Assembly (NCBI RefSeq): GCF_003725695.1
Contig: NZ_RJSE01000016.1
Location: 22,708 to 86,707, forward strand
DNA from: Nocardioides marmoriginsengisoli
GTDB taxonomy: Bacteria > Actinomycetota > Actinomycetes > Propionibacteriales > Nocardioidaceae
Direction of reading: 5' to 3'
DNA: 64,000 bases
Every line of letters starts with the position of its first letter. Within the stretch, counting starts at the first letter, position 1. The notes beneath the pieces were generated by a model. That model was not told the DNA's origin and searched no databases. It worked only from the letters and a program-made list of their open reading frames with translations. The translations under genes were made by a program, and so were the position numbers. Positions 8,130 through 16,093 of the stretch are shown piece after piece.

Positions 8130-9199
8130 CTGATCTTCAGCGTCTCGGTCAGCGGCAGCGCCTGGCAGGTCAGCCGGATGCCGTCAGCGAGGTCCTCGGC
8201 GTCCAGGACGTCGTTGTGCTTCATCGAGATGTCGCCATCGAGCACGATGCAGGCGCACGAGCTGCAGTTGCCCTCGCGGCAGCTGAACGGCGCGTCGACG
8301 CCCTTGCTCTCCAGGAACTCGAGCAGCACCTGCTTGCCGTCCCAGTCGTCGAAGGCGTAGTGGTTGCCGTCCAGCTCGACCTCGATACTGACCGGTCCCG
8401 CAAAGGCGGCTTCGCCGGCTTCCTCACCGTCGTCGGCCTCGGCCAGGATCTTCTGGGCGGCGAGGACCTCCTCGACGTCACCGAACGGGTTGCCGCCGAG
8501 GGAGACGAACTTCTCCTGGTGCCGGCGGTCCCGCGGGATCTCCAGCTCCTTGAGCGCGGTGGCGACCGCCTTCATGAACGGCGCCGGTCCGCAGCAGAAG
8601 CTGGTGTAGTCCGCGAAGTAGGTCGCGAACTGCTTCAGGCCCTCCTGGGTCGGCAGGCCCTGGACGCTTTCGAGCCAGTGCACGACCGTGAACCGGTCAG
8701 GGTGCTCGGCGACCAGCTCGCGCAGCTCGGCGGCGAAGATCACCGAGGTCTCGTCCCGGTTGGCGTAGAAGAGCACGACCTTGCCGGAGCCCTTCTCCAG
8801 CGCCGTACGGGCGATCGAGATCACCGGGGTGATCCCGGAGCCGCCGCCCCACAGGAGCAGGTCGGCGTTGATGTCCTTCGGCGTGAAGATCCCGCTCGGC
8901 GGCAGCAGCCGCATCGTGTCGCCGGCCTTGAGGTTGTCGCAGATCCAGTTGGACGCGTAGCCATCGGCGGTCCGCTTCACGGTGATCTGGTGGCGACCGC
9001 TGTGCGGGCTGCTGGAGAGCGAGTAGCAACGGGCTGCCAGGCCGGTCTGGTCGCTCGGAACCGCCACCGTCAGGAACTGCCCCGGGGTGTAGGCGAAGCG
9101 CTCCTGAAGGTCGTCGGGCACCTCGAAGGCGACCGACTTGGCGTCGTTCGTCTCCTCGATGACCTCGGCGACCTTGAGCACGTACGACTCAACTGCCAT
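8117..9199 (-). CDS. kshB: 3-ketosteroid 9-alpha-monooxygenase, ferredoxin reductase component
   Basis: Transfers electrons from NAD(P)H through FAD and a [2Fe-2S] cluster to KshA, enabling 9-alpha-hydroxylation that opens steroid ring B. The 360-residue protein has an N-terminal FAD domain with RCYSLSSSP (about 56-64), a nucleotide-binding domain with GGGSGITPV and FCCGPAPFM, and a C-terminal plant-type ferredoxin domain with cysteines at 307, 312, 315 and 345. The start MAVESYVLKV matches the family N-terminus; an upstream in-frame extension is not used because it overlaps the small gene before it. It is last in the kshA-orf-kshB operon, two bases after the stop of the 100-residue protein. 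Confidence 0.95.
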   Translation of the reverse strand: MAVESYVLKVAEVIEETNDAKSVAFEVPDDLQERFAYTPGQFLTVAVPSDQTGLAARCYSLSSSPHSGRHQITVKRTADGYASNWICDNLKAGDTMRLLPPSGIFTPKDINADLLLWGGGSGITPVISIARTALEKGSGKVVLFYANRDETSVIFAAELRELVAEHPDRFTVVHWLESVQGLPTQEGLKQFATYFADYTSFCCGPAPFMKAVATALKELEIPRDRRHQEKFVSLGGNPFGDVEEVLAAQKILAEADDGEEAGEAAFAGPVSIEVELDGNHYAFDDWDGKQVLLEFLESKGVDAPFSCREGNCSSCACIVLDGDISMKHNDVLDAEDLADGIRLTCQALPLTETLKISYNG

Positions 9200-9201
9200 G
9201 T

Positions 9202-9504
9202 TCAGTAGCCATCCTCTGCCCCGACCTCGATGACGCCGTCCTTGACGGCCTGCTCGATGGAGGAGCGTAGTCGTGAGCAACCGGCCCGCACGGGCCGTCC
9301 CTCGGGTTGGGACGCGGCGCGATTGAACTCGGCGCAGTGGCCCAGGGACTCGGCGTCCCACTGGATCGACGTGTGGTGGTCGCTGTTCTTCTTGACCCGG
9401 ACCTTGGCGAGGCAGTCCAGGCAGGCGACCTCGGTCAGCCGCGCCTGGGTGTAGAGCCGCTGGTCCTCGATCGTGTCGGGCGACGTCGGGGCGAAGCTGA
9501 CCAT
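9202..9504 (-). CDS. Small Cys/His-rich protein coupled to kshA and kshB (unknown)
   Basis: A 100-residue soluble protein with no domain that I can name. It contains C28-x2-C31 (CLDC), His43-His44, His56-Cys57 and Cys76, a set of residues able to bind a metal or cluster, and a C-terminal helix. The ATG overlaps the kshA stop codon (TGATG), and its own stop is two bases before the kshB ATG, so it is translated within the Ksh operon. From memory, a hypothetical gene also follows kshA in M. tuberculosis, so the linkage may be conserved. A role as assembly factor, electron-transfer helper or ring-B enzyme partner is inference. Confidence 0.8.
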   Translation of the reverse strand: MVSFAPTSPDTIEDQRLYTQARLTEVACLDCLAKVRVKKNSDHHTSIQWDAESLGHCAEFNRAASQPEGRPVRAGCSRLRSSIEQAVKDGVIEVGAEDGY

Positions 9505-10664
9505 CAGTGGTGCGCCGGGTGCCCGGCAGCCGCGTCGGCCTCGGCCTTCTTGGCGAGGTTCTCGGCGACCTCCTCGTGCCAGAACTCGTTGGCCTTGGTG
9601 GTGTCGACCTCGAACTCGAACCGCTCCACCATCTCCGGCGCGATGTCGGCCTGGTCGACGTAGAACTGCTCGTACCACCGGCGCAGCTGGTAGACCGGGC
9701 CGTCCTCCTCGCAGAGCAGCGGGTTCTGGACGGGAACCTTGTTCTTCCAGATGTGCACGTCCTGGAGGAAGCCCTCGCCGAACATCTTCGTGTACTTCTC
9801 GGCGATGAACGCGATCGTCTTGTCGTCGAGGCCCTCGGGCTTCTTGACGGTCAGGCCGTAGGACAGCGTGAACGAGTCCGGGCCGGTCGCGATGTGGGTG
9901 TTGATCAGGATGACCTCGGTCTTGAAGCCCTTGTAGTCGACCCAGAGCCAGTTGATCATGTACGACGGCCCGTAGTAGGTGGCCTCCGACTTCAGGAACA
10001 GGTCGTTGTCACCGGTGCCGTAGCCCTCCGCCTTGTCGGGACGCCCGGTCGACTCCATGTACTGGGTCGCGATGTGGCCCTCGAAGACGTTGCGGAAGCT
10101 GGTCGGGAACGAGAAGTGCACGTAGTAGAAGTGCGCCATGTCCACGACGTTGTCGATCAGCTCGCGGCAGTTGGAGCCCTCGATCTCGGTGACGTTCCAG
10201 CTCCAGTCGCTGTACTCGCCGTCGGCCAGGCCGGGGAGCTCGTACGGGAGGATCGAGTGGTCGGCCGGCGAGCCCTCGGGGTCGAACCAGATGAAGAGCG
10301 CGTCGTTGCGGATCGCGGTCTCGTAGCGCTGGGTCTTCGCGCGCAGCGGGATCCGGCGCGCGTACGGGATCGCCTTGCACTTGCCGTCGCCGCCCCAGCG
10401 CCAGTCGTGGAACGGGCAGGCGATCTCGTCGCCCTTGACCTCGCCCTGGGTGAGGTCGCCGCCCATGTGCCGGCAGTAGCCGTCGAGGGCGTTCAGGTTC
10501 CCCTGGCTGTCCTGCCAGACGACGATCTTGCCCTCGAACGCGCGGACCGCGTGCGGCTTGCCGTCCCGGAACGAGTCCGCGAGGCCCAGGCAGTGCCACC
10601 CGCGGGCGTACCGGCTGGGGGCGACACCCTGGTCGAGAGCGCGGGTATCGGTAGCAGTGCTCAT
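9504..10664 (-). CDS. kshA: 3-ketosteroid 9-alpha-monooxygenase, terminal oxygenase
   Basis: A Rieske non-haem iron oxygenase that 9-alpha-hydroxylates androsta-1,4-diene-3,17-dione or its CoA-linked forms; the product collapses to the 9,10-seco phenol. The 386 residues equal the family length. The Rieske motif is Cys64-x-His66 ... Cys83-x2-His86 (CRH, CPFH). The mononuclear iron ligands lie in ELIDNVVDMAHFYYVH (His178, His183, with Asn172 and Asp175 nearby). It is first in the operon with the 100-residue protein and kshB. A KstR-like box lies about 45 bases upstream, shared with divergent fadE26. An SD-like GGAGG precedes the ATG. Confidence 0.96.
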   Translation of the reverse strand: MSTATDTRALDQGVAPSRYARGWHCLGLADSFRDGKPHAVRAFEGKIVVWQDSQGNLNALDGYCRHMGGDLTQGEVKGDEIACPFHDWRWGGDGKCKAIPYARRIPLRAKTQRYETAIRNDALFIWFDPEGSPADHSILPYELPGLADGEYSDWSWNVTEIEGSNCRELIDNVVDMAHFYYVHFSFPTSFRNVFEGHIATQYMESTGRPDKAEGYGTGDNDLFLKSEATYYGPSYMINWLWVDYKGFKTEVILINTHIATGPDSFTLSYGLTVKKPEGLDDKTIAFIAEKYTKMFGEGFLQDVHIWKNKVPVQNPLLCEEDGPVYQLRRWYEQFYVDQADIAPEMVERFEFEVDTTKANEFWHEEVAENLAKKAEADAAAGHPAHH

Positions 10665-10706
10665 GGTGAACCTCCGGCGGTTGTGCGGCGATCTCTGGCG
10701 TAAAAC

Positions 10707-10720
10707 AAGAACAGGTTATA
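10707..10720. promoter_or_regulatory. KstR-like operator, kshA/fadE26 divergent promoter
   Basis: AAGAACAGGTTATA fits the KstR consensus TnnAACnnGTTnnA except at the first base. It lies in the 106-base gap between divergent kshA and fadE26. TATAGT (10717-10722) overlaps it as a possible -10 for fadE26, and TATAAC reads the other way toward kshA. Confidence 0.75.
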
Positions 10721-10770
10721 GTTTTGGCCGCAGCTAATCCAGTCCTTCCGACCAGTATGGGGATGTCTTC

Positions 10771-11979
10771 ATGAAGATCGCACTCAATGAGGAGCACGAG
10801 GCGCTGCGCGCCGAGCTGCGCGACTACTTCGCCCAGCTCGTGACCGACAAGGTGCGGGCCGGTCTCTCCGTCGCGACCAGCGAGTTCAAGGAGACCGGCG
10901 ACGTGATGGGCGAGTTCGGCGACGCCACCGTCTACAAGGACGTGATCAAGCAGATCGGCCACGACGGCTGGCTCGGAATCGGCTGGCCCGAGGAGTACGG
11001 CGGCCAGAACCGCTCGATGATCGAGCAGCTGATCTTCACCGACGAGGCCGCCATCGCCGGCGTCCCGATCCCCTACCTGACGCTGAACACGGTCGGACCG
11101 ACGATCATGCGCTTCGGCACCGACGCCCAGAAGGAGGAGATCCTCCCGAAGATCCTTCGCGGTGAGATGCACTTCTCGATCGGCTACTCGGAGCCGGGCT
11201 CCGGGACCGACCTGGCGTCGCTCCAGACGAAGGCCCGGCTGGAGAACGGCGAGTGGGTGATCAACGGCCAGAAGATGTGGACGTCGCTGATCCAGTACGC
11301 CGACTACATCTGGCTCGCGGCCCGCACCGATCCCGACCTGCCCCGGCACAAGGGCCTGTCGATGATCCTGGTGCCCGCGGATGCCAAGGGCTTCTCCTAC
11401 ACGCCGGTGCACACCGTTGCCGGCGTCGGCACGTCGGCGACCTACTACGAGGACGTCCGCGTCCCCGAGGAGAACCTCGTCGGCGGGCTCAACGGCGGCT
11501 GGGCGCTGATGACCAACCAGCTCAACCACGAGCGGGTCGCGCTGACCTCGGCCGCGCCGCTGATGCACTCGGTGGCGCAGGTGCGCGAGTGGGCCCAGAA
11601 CACCAAGAACCCGGACGGCACTCGGGTCATCGACGCGCAGTGGGTGCAGGTGCTGCTCGGCCGGGCGCACGCCCGGGTCGACATGCTCAAGCTGCTCAAC
11701 TGGAAGCTCGCGACCTCCGCCGACGACCTGTCCCCGGCGCACGCGTCGGCGACCAAGATCTACGGCTCCGAGCTCGCCACCGAGGTCTACCGGTCCCTGA
11801 TGGAGATCGTCGGACCGGACGCGATCGTCAACGGCGACTCGGCCGGCGCGATCCTCCGCGGTCGGCTCGAGCGGTTCTTCCGGTCCGCGCTGGTGATGAC
11901 GTTCGGTGGCGGCACCAACGAGATCCAGCGCGACATCATCGGCTACGTCGGGCTCGGCCTTCCGGCCGCCAAGCGCTAA
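10771..11979 (+). CDS. fadE26: Steroid side-chain acyl-CoA dehydrogenase, FadE26/ChsE4 type
   Basis: The catalytic-type subunit of the heterotetrameric acyl-CoA dehydrogenase that starts beta-oxidation of the C26-acyl-CoA cholesterol side chain. The 402-residue protein has the FAD/substrate motif IGYSEPGSGTDLASL, NGQKMWTSLIQYADY, the NHERVALTSAAP region and the C-terminal FGGGTNEIQRDIIG. All of these closely resemble mycobacterial FadE26 as I recall it. It heads fadE26-fadE27-fadD17, the same order as in M. tuberculosis. It starts 50 bases after the KstR-like box and is divergent from kshA. Confidence 0.92.
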   Translation: MKIALNEEHEALRAELRDYFAQLVTDKVRAGLSVATSEFKETGDVMGEFGDATVYKDVIKQIGHDGWLGIGWPEEYGGQNRSMIEQLIFTDEAAIAGVPIPYLTLNTVGPTIMRFGTDAQKEEILPKILRGEMHFSIGYSEPGSGTDLASLQTKARLENGEWVINGQKMWTSLIQYADYIWLAARTDPDLPRHKGLSMILVPADAKGFSYTPVHTVAGVGTSATYYEDVRVPEENLVGGLNGGWALMTNQLNHERVALTSAAPLMHSVAQVREWAQNTKNPDGTRVIDAQWVQVLLGRAHARVDMLKLLNWKLATSADDLSPAHASATKIYGSELATEVYRSLMEIVGPDAIVNGDSAGAILRGRLERFFRSALVMTFGGGTNEIQRDIIGYVGLGLPAAKR

Positions 11980-11989
11980 GGACACAGAC

Positions 11990-13087
11990 ATGGACTTCTC
12001 CTTCACCGAGACCCAGACCGACGCCGCGGACCTCGCCGCCTCGATCTTCAAGAACGAATGCACCCCGGAGCGGCTCAAGGTCGCCGACCGGGGCCGGTTC
12101 GACCAGGAGCTGTGGAGCAAGCTCGGCGACGCGGGGCTGCTCGGGCTCTCGCTTCCCGAGTCCGCGGGCGGAGCCGGCTTGGGCCTGCTCGAGCTCTGCT
12201 CGGTGCTGGTCGAGGCCGGACGCCTGGTCGCGCCGGTGCCGCTGACCTCGCACCTGCCGTCCGCGCTGGCGCTGGCCGAGTTCGGCTCGGCCGAGGTCCA
12301 GGGGGCATGGCTGCCCGGCGCCGTCTCCGGCTCGCTGGTGCTGACCGCCGCGGTCGCGGAGGAGCGCGAGCACGTGCCGGCCTCGCCGTCGACCGTGGCC
12401 ACCGCTGCCGGTGACGGGTGGACCCTGACGGGCGTGAAGAGCGTGGTTCCGTCCGGGACCGTCGCCTCGCTGTTCCTGGTACCGGCGAGCACCGCCGACG
12501 GCGTCGGCGTGTTCCTGGTCGAGCCCGGTACTGCCGGTGTCACGGTCACGCCGCAGAAGGTGAGCGACGGGGCGCAGGTCGCCCGGCTCGAGCTCGCTGA
12601 CGCTGCCGGCACCTTGCTCGGTTCGGTCGGAACCGGGGTTGCCGAGTGGCTGGAGCAGCGGCTCACGCTCGCCGCTTCGGCGTACGAGCTCGGGGTGGTG
12701 CGCGGCGCGCTCGACCTGACCGCGGCGTACGCGAAGACCCGGGAGCAGTTCGGCCGCCCGATCGGCACGTTCCAGGCCGTCTCGCAGCGGCTCGCGGACG
12801 GCTACATCGACGTCCTCGGTAGCGATCTGATGCTCTGGCAGGCCGCCTGGCGGCTCGAGGAGGGCCTCGACGCGGCGACCGAGATCGCCAGCGCGAAGCT
12901 CTGGGCGGCCGACACCGGCCACAAGATCGCGCACACCACCGTGCACGTGCACGGTGGCGTCGGCATCGACATGGACGGCGAGGCGCACCGGTACTTCACC
13001 ACCGGCAAGCTCGGCGAGTTCCTGCTCGGCGGTACGACGGACCAGGCGCGGCGGATCGGCGCGCTGCTGGCCGCCTCGCCTGTGTGA
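11990..13087 (+). CDS. fadE27: Steroid side-chain acyl-CoA dehydrogenase, FadE27/ChsE5 type
   Basis: The partner subunit to FadE26. Steroid acyl-CoA dehydrogenases are alpha2beta2, with only two FADs bound at subunit interfaces. The 365-residue protein has the acyl-CoA dehydrogenase fold, with LPESAGGAGLGLLELCSVL in the N-terminal domain and TREQFGRPIGTFQAVSQRLAD in the C-terminal domain. It shows HVHGGVGIDMDGEAHRY where catalytic subunits show a GGTNEIQ segment, consistent with a non-catalytic or auxiliary subunit. It begins 10 bases after fadE26 and its last codon overlaps the fadD17 GTG by four bases. Confidence 0.9.
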   Translation: MDFSFTETQTDAADLAASIFKNECTPERLKVADRGRFDQELWSKLGDAGLLGLSLPESAGGAGLGLLELCSVLVEAGRLVAPVPLTSHLPSALALAEFGSAEVQGAWLPGAVSGSLVLTAAVAEEREHVPASPSTVATAAGDGWTLTGVKSVVPSGTVASLFLVPASTADGVGVFLVEPGTAGVTVTPQKVSDGAQVARLELADAAGTLLGSVGTGVAEWLEQRLTLAASAYELGVVRGALDLTAAYAKTREQFGRPIGTFQAVSQRLADGYIDVLGSDLMLWQAAWRLEEGLDAATEIASAKLWAADTGHKIAHTTVHVHGGVGIDMDGEAHRYFTTGKLGEFLLGGTTDQARRIGALLAASPV

Positions 13088-14631
13088 CCTTGTCCGAACC
13101 CACGGTTCGCACGCTGCTCGAAGCCCGGGCGGAGGACGACTCCCCCGGGCTGGCCGCGGGCGACCGCCGCTGGTCGTGGCGGGAGTACGTCGCCGTCGCC
13201 CGGTCTCGCGCCGCCGCGCTTCGCGGGGTGCTGGATCCCGCTCGACCGCCGCACGTCGGGGTGCTGCTGGAGAACACGCCGGAGATGGCGTTCCAGCTGG
13301 CCGCCGCCGGTCTGGGCGGGCACGTCGTCGTCGGGTTGAACACGACCCGGCGCGGGGACGCGCTGCTCGCCGACATCCGGCGGGCGGACGTCCAGGTGAT
13401 CGTGGTCGAGGACGCGTTCGCCGGGTTGCTCGACGGGCTGGCGCTGGACGGCGTGACCGTCATCTCCGCGTCGTCCTACGACTGGTCCTCCGGTCCTTCC
13501 GAAACCGTCACGACCGTTCCGACTCCCGAGTCGCTCTTCATGCTGATCTTCACCTCCGGCACCAGCGGCGAGCCGAAGGCCGTCCGGATCACGCACGCGA
13601 AGATCACCTTCCCCGGTCAGTACCTCACCGAGAAGCTCGGGCTGGTCGGCTCCGACGTGCACTACGTGTCGATGCCGCTGTTCCACTCGAACTCGGTGAT
13701 GGCGGGCTGGGGGCCGGCACTGACGACCGGGGCCTGCGTCGCGCTGGCTCGCTTCTCGGCGTCCGGCTTCCTGGACGACGTACGGCGGTACGGCGCGACG
13801 TACGCGAACTACGTCGGGAAGCCGCTGGCCTACATCCTGGCCACGCCGGCCTTGCCGGATGACGCCGTCAACCCGCTGCGGCTCGTGTTCGGGAACGAGG
13901 CCGGGGATCGGGACACGGCAGCCTTCTCGGAACGCTTCGGGTGCCGGGTGGTCGACGGGTTCGGATCCACCGAGAACGCCGTCGTGGTCAGCCGGGTGGA
14001 GGGCACTCCCCCGGGGTCGCTCGGCCAGCCGGGGCCCGGGGTGGCCGTCTACTCGTCCTCGACCGGGGTCGAGTGCCCGCCGGCCGTGTTCGATGCGTCC
14101 GGCGTCGTGACCAATCTGGAGGAGTGCGTGGGTGAGCTGGTGAACACCCAGGGCATGGGGCAGTTCGCCGGCTACTACAACGACGAGGCCGCGACCGCCG
14201 AGCGGATGCGCGGCGGGATGTACTGGAGCGGCGACCTCGCCTACCGGGACGCCGACGGCTGGGTGTACTTCGCCGGACGGACCGCGGACTGGTTGCGGGT
14301 GGACGGGGAGAACCTGGCAGCGGCCCCGATCGAGCGGATCCTGCTGCGGCACCCGCTGATCTCGGAAGCGGCCGTGTACGCCGTACCGGATCCCTCGTCC
14401 GGGGACCAGCTGGTTGCTGCTCTGGTGGTTTCCGGGCCGCTCACGCCGGCGGCGTTCTCGGAGTTCCTGGAGGCTCAGAGTGACCTCGGGACGAAGGCCT
14501 GGCCCCGGTTCGTCCAGGTGCTCCCCGAGCTTCCTCGGACCGCCACCAACAAGGTGCTCAAGCGCTCGTTGCAGGACCGGCCGCTGGAGCCGACGTGGAC
14601 CCGGGACCCGCGCGGTCGGACCTACTCCTGA
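13084..14631 (+). CDS. fadD17: Acyl-CoA synthetase, FadD17 type
   Basis: An AMP-forming CoA ligase that in actinobacteria activates steroid side-chain carboxylates (C24-type acids for FadD17). The 515-residue protein has the P-loop MLIFTSGTSGEPKAVR (about 158-173), GFGSTE of the A5 motif, the A7 motif YWSGDLAYRD and the C-terminal catalytic Lys in RTATNKVLKRSL. The GTG start overlaps the fadE27 stop (GTGA), so translation is coupled. The 3' end overlaps a convergent LVIVD gene by 10 bases. The assignment rests on the fadE26-fadE27-fadD17 order and the P-loop wording. Confidence 0.88.
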   Translation: MTLSEPTVRTLLEARAEDDSPGLAAGDRRWSWREYVAVARSRAAALRGVLDPARPPHVGVLLENTPEMAFQLAAAGLGGHVVVGLNTTRRGDALLADIRRADVQVIVVEDAFAGLLDGLALDGVTVISASSYDWSSGPSETVTTVPTPESLFMLIFTSGTSGEPKAVRITHAKITFPGQYLTEKLGLVGSDVHYVSMPLFHSNSVMAGWGPALTTGACVALARFSASGFLDDVRRYGATYANYVGKPLAYILATPALPDDAVNPLRLVFGNEAGDRDTAAFSERFGCRVVDGFGSTENAVVVSRVEGTPPGSLGQPGPGVAVYSSSTGVECPPAVFDASGVVTNLEECVGELVNTQGMGQFAGYYNDEAATAERMRGGMYWSGDLAYRDADGWVYFAGRTADWLRVDGENLAAAPIERILLRHPLISEAAVYAVPDPSSGDQLVAALVVSGPLTPAAFSEFLEAQSDLGTKAWPRFVQVLPELPRTATNKVLKRSLQDRPLEPTWTRDPRGRTYS

Positions 14632-16058
14632 GGGAGCAGGTTCTCGATCCCGTTCTTGAGGCGCACGTTGTAGAACCCTGATCCGGTGTCGGTGTACCAG
14701 ACCGCGTCGTTCGCGGGGTCCCAGGCGGGCTGCGAGAAGGCCGACCCGCCGGACTTGGTCGGCATGTTGAAGTAGCCGACCTCCTTCGGGTGCTCGACGT
14801 CGCGGATGTCGAAGAGCCTCAGGCCGGACAGGATCATCGAGCAGCCGGCGATGTCCGGGTTGTCCCGGGTCGGCATCGAGCAGTAGTGGCCGGCGTACCC
14901 GCCGAGCGGGCTGGCCGTCCCCGGGTCCTTGCTCGCCTCACCGGAGTGCACGGCGGGCTCGTGCACCTTGAGCCGGATGTTGGAGACCAGGTACGGGTGC
15001 TGCGGGTCGTCGACGTTGATGATCCGGGCGGCGCCGACCGGGGAGTTCTTCAGGTCGAGCAGGCCCTTGAACGAGAAGATGTCGACGAACTCGTCGATCT
15101 CCAGCAGGTACTGGTGTCCGTCCCGGGTGAACGGCTCGGCCACCTGCGGGATCGACGAGCCCCGCCAGGTCATCGTGGCCAGCACCGGAGCCTTCGGGTT
15201 CCGGACCCGGTCCTGGATCTGGCTGACGTCGAGGATGCGGAGCCCGCCGCCGGTGATCAGACCCGTGCTCGGGACGCCGATGTGGGCGGCGTACAGGGTC
15301 CGGCCGTCGGCGGAGAGCCGCATCCCGTGGTACTGGACGTTGGGCTGGACGAAGATCGTCTTCGGCAGCTTCGGGTTGGTCAGGTCGATCGCGACCAGCG
15401 TGAAGACGGTGCTGGAGACGTAGAGGGTCTTGCCGTCGGGCGCGAACCCGGTCTCGTGGCCGAGGATGCCGGTCAGCGTGCTGCTGAGCAGCTTGGGCTT
15501 GCGGCAGTTCGTCTTCACGTCGTACACGTCCAGGACGCCGGGCGCGGTCGCCGCGGTGCCCAGGACTCCGACGAGCAGACCCCGCTCCTGGTTGACCAGC
15601 AGCGACTCGTGCGGGTTGAGCATCGCCAGCGAGATCAGGTTCGCGGTCTTCACCGGGTGCGCGGGGTCGGTCATGTCCAGGACGACCACACCGTTGCCGG
15701 CGCCGTTGAAGGTGTTCGCCAGCAGCGCGTCCGGCGAGGTCAGCGCCGAGGAGTCGTAGAACGCGCAGGTCTGACCCTGGGAGTCCGTGTAGCGCAGCGT
15801 CTTGAAGCCGCCGTTCTTGCCCTGGTGGGCCGTCTGCTCGGTGTTGCAGGTGTAGCCCTGCAGGGCGCGGCCGGAGTCGTAGTCGGCTCTCGGAACCCGT
15901 CCCTGGATGCCGGTCTCGGGGCGTGAGCCGGGACCGCAGTCGGCGACCGGGACGGCCGCAGTCGGGACGTCGTCCTCCGCGGCCGTGGAGGTGCCGGTGA
16001 GCGCCCACCCGGTGCCGAGGGCCAGGCAGGCGGTCAGGACGAGGATCAGTCGGCGCAT
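14622..16058 (-). CDS. Secreted LVIVD-type beta-propeller protein
   Basis: A 478-residue exported protein. The N-terminus MRRLILVLTACLALGTGWAL is a Sec signal peptide. The mature part has repeated blades such as VVVLDMTDPAHPVKTANL, LVAIDLTNPKLPKTIF, LRILDVSQIQDR, ARIINVDDPQHPYLVSNI and LRLFDIRDVEHPKEVGYF, the LVIVD pattern of extracellular propellers. Conserved cysteines near both ends (CGPGS, CNTEQ, HYCSMPT, GCSMILSG) may form disulfides. Function is unknown; such proteins sit on the cell surface or are released. It is a tandem paralogue of the next gene and converges on fadD17 with a 10-base overlap. No KstR box was seen. Confidence 0.85.
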   Translation of the reverse strand: MRRLILVLTACLALGTGWALTGTSTAAEDDVPTAAVPVADCGPGSRPETGIQGRVPRADYDSGRALQGYTCNTEQTAHQGKNGGFKTLRYTDSQGQTCAFYDSSALTSPDALLANTFNGAGNGVVVLDMTDPAHPVKTANLISLAMLNPHESLLVNQERGLLVGVLGTAATAPGVLDVYDVKTNCRKPKLLSSTLTGILGHETGFAPDGKTLYVSSTVFTLVAIDLTNPKLPKTIFVQPNVQYHGMRLSADGRTLYAAHIGVPSTGLITGGGLRILDVSQIQDRVRNPKAPVLATMTWRGSSIPQVAEPFTRDGHQYLLEIDEFVDIFSFKGLLDLKNSPVGAARIINVDDPQHPYLVSNIRLKVHEPAVHSGEASKDPGTASPLGGYAGHYCSMPTRDNPDIAGCSMILSGLRLFDIRDVEHPKEVGYFNMPTKSGGSAFSQPAWDPANDAVWYTDTGSGFYNVRLKNGIENLLPQE

Positions 16059-16093
16059 GCCGGTTCAACGACCCACGCCTGACCGCGCTACGT

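Noticed and set aside
10009..12768. A very long open frame on the minus strand over fadE26/fadE27 and kshA
   Set aside because: It is a shadow of the high GC3 codon bias of the real genes; the translation is rich in Arg/Pro/Ala/His without any domain.
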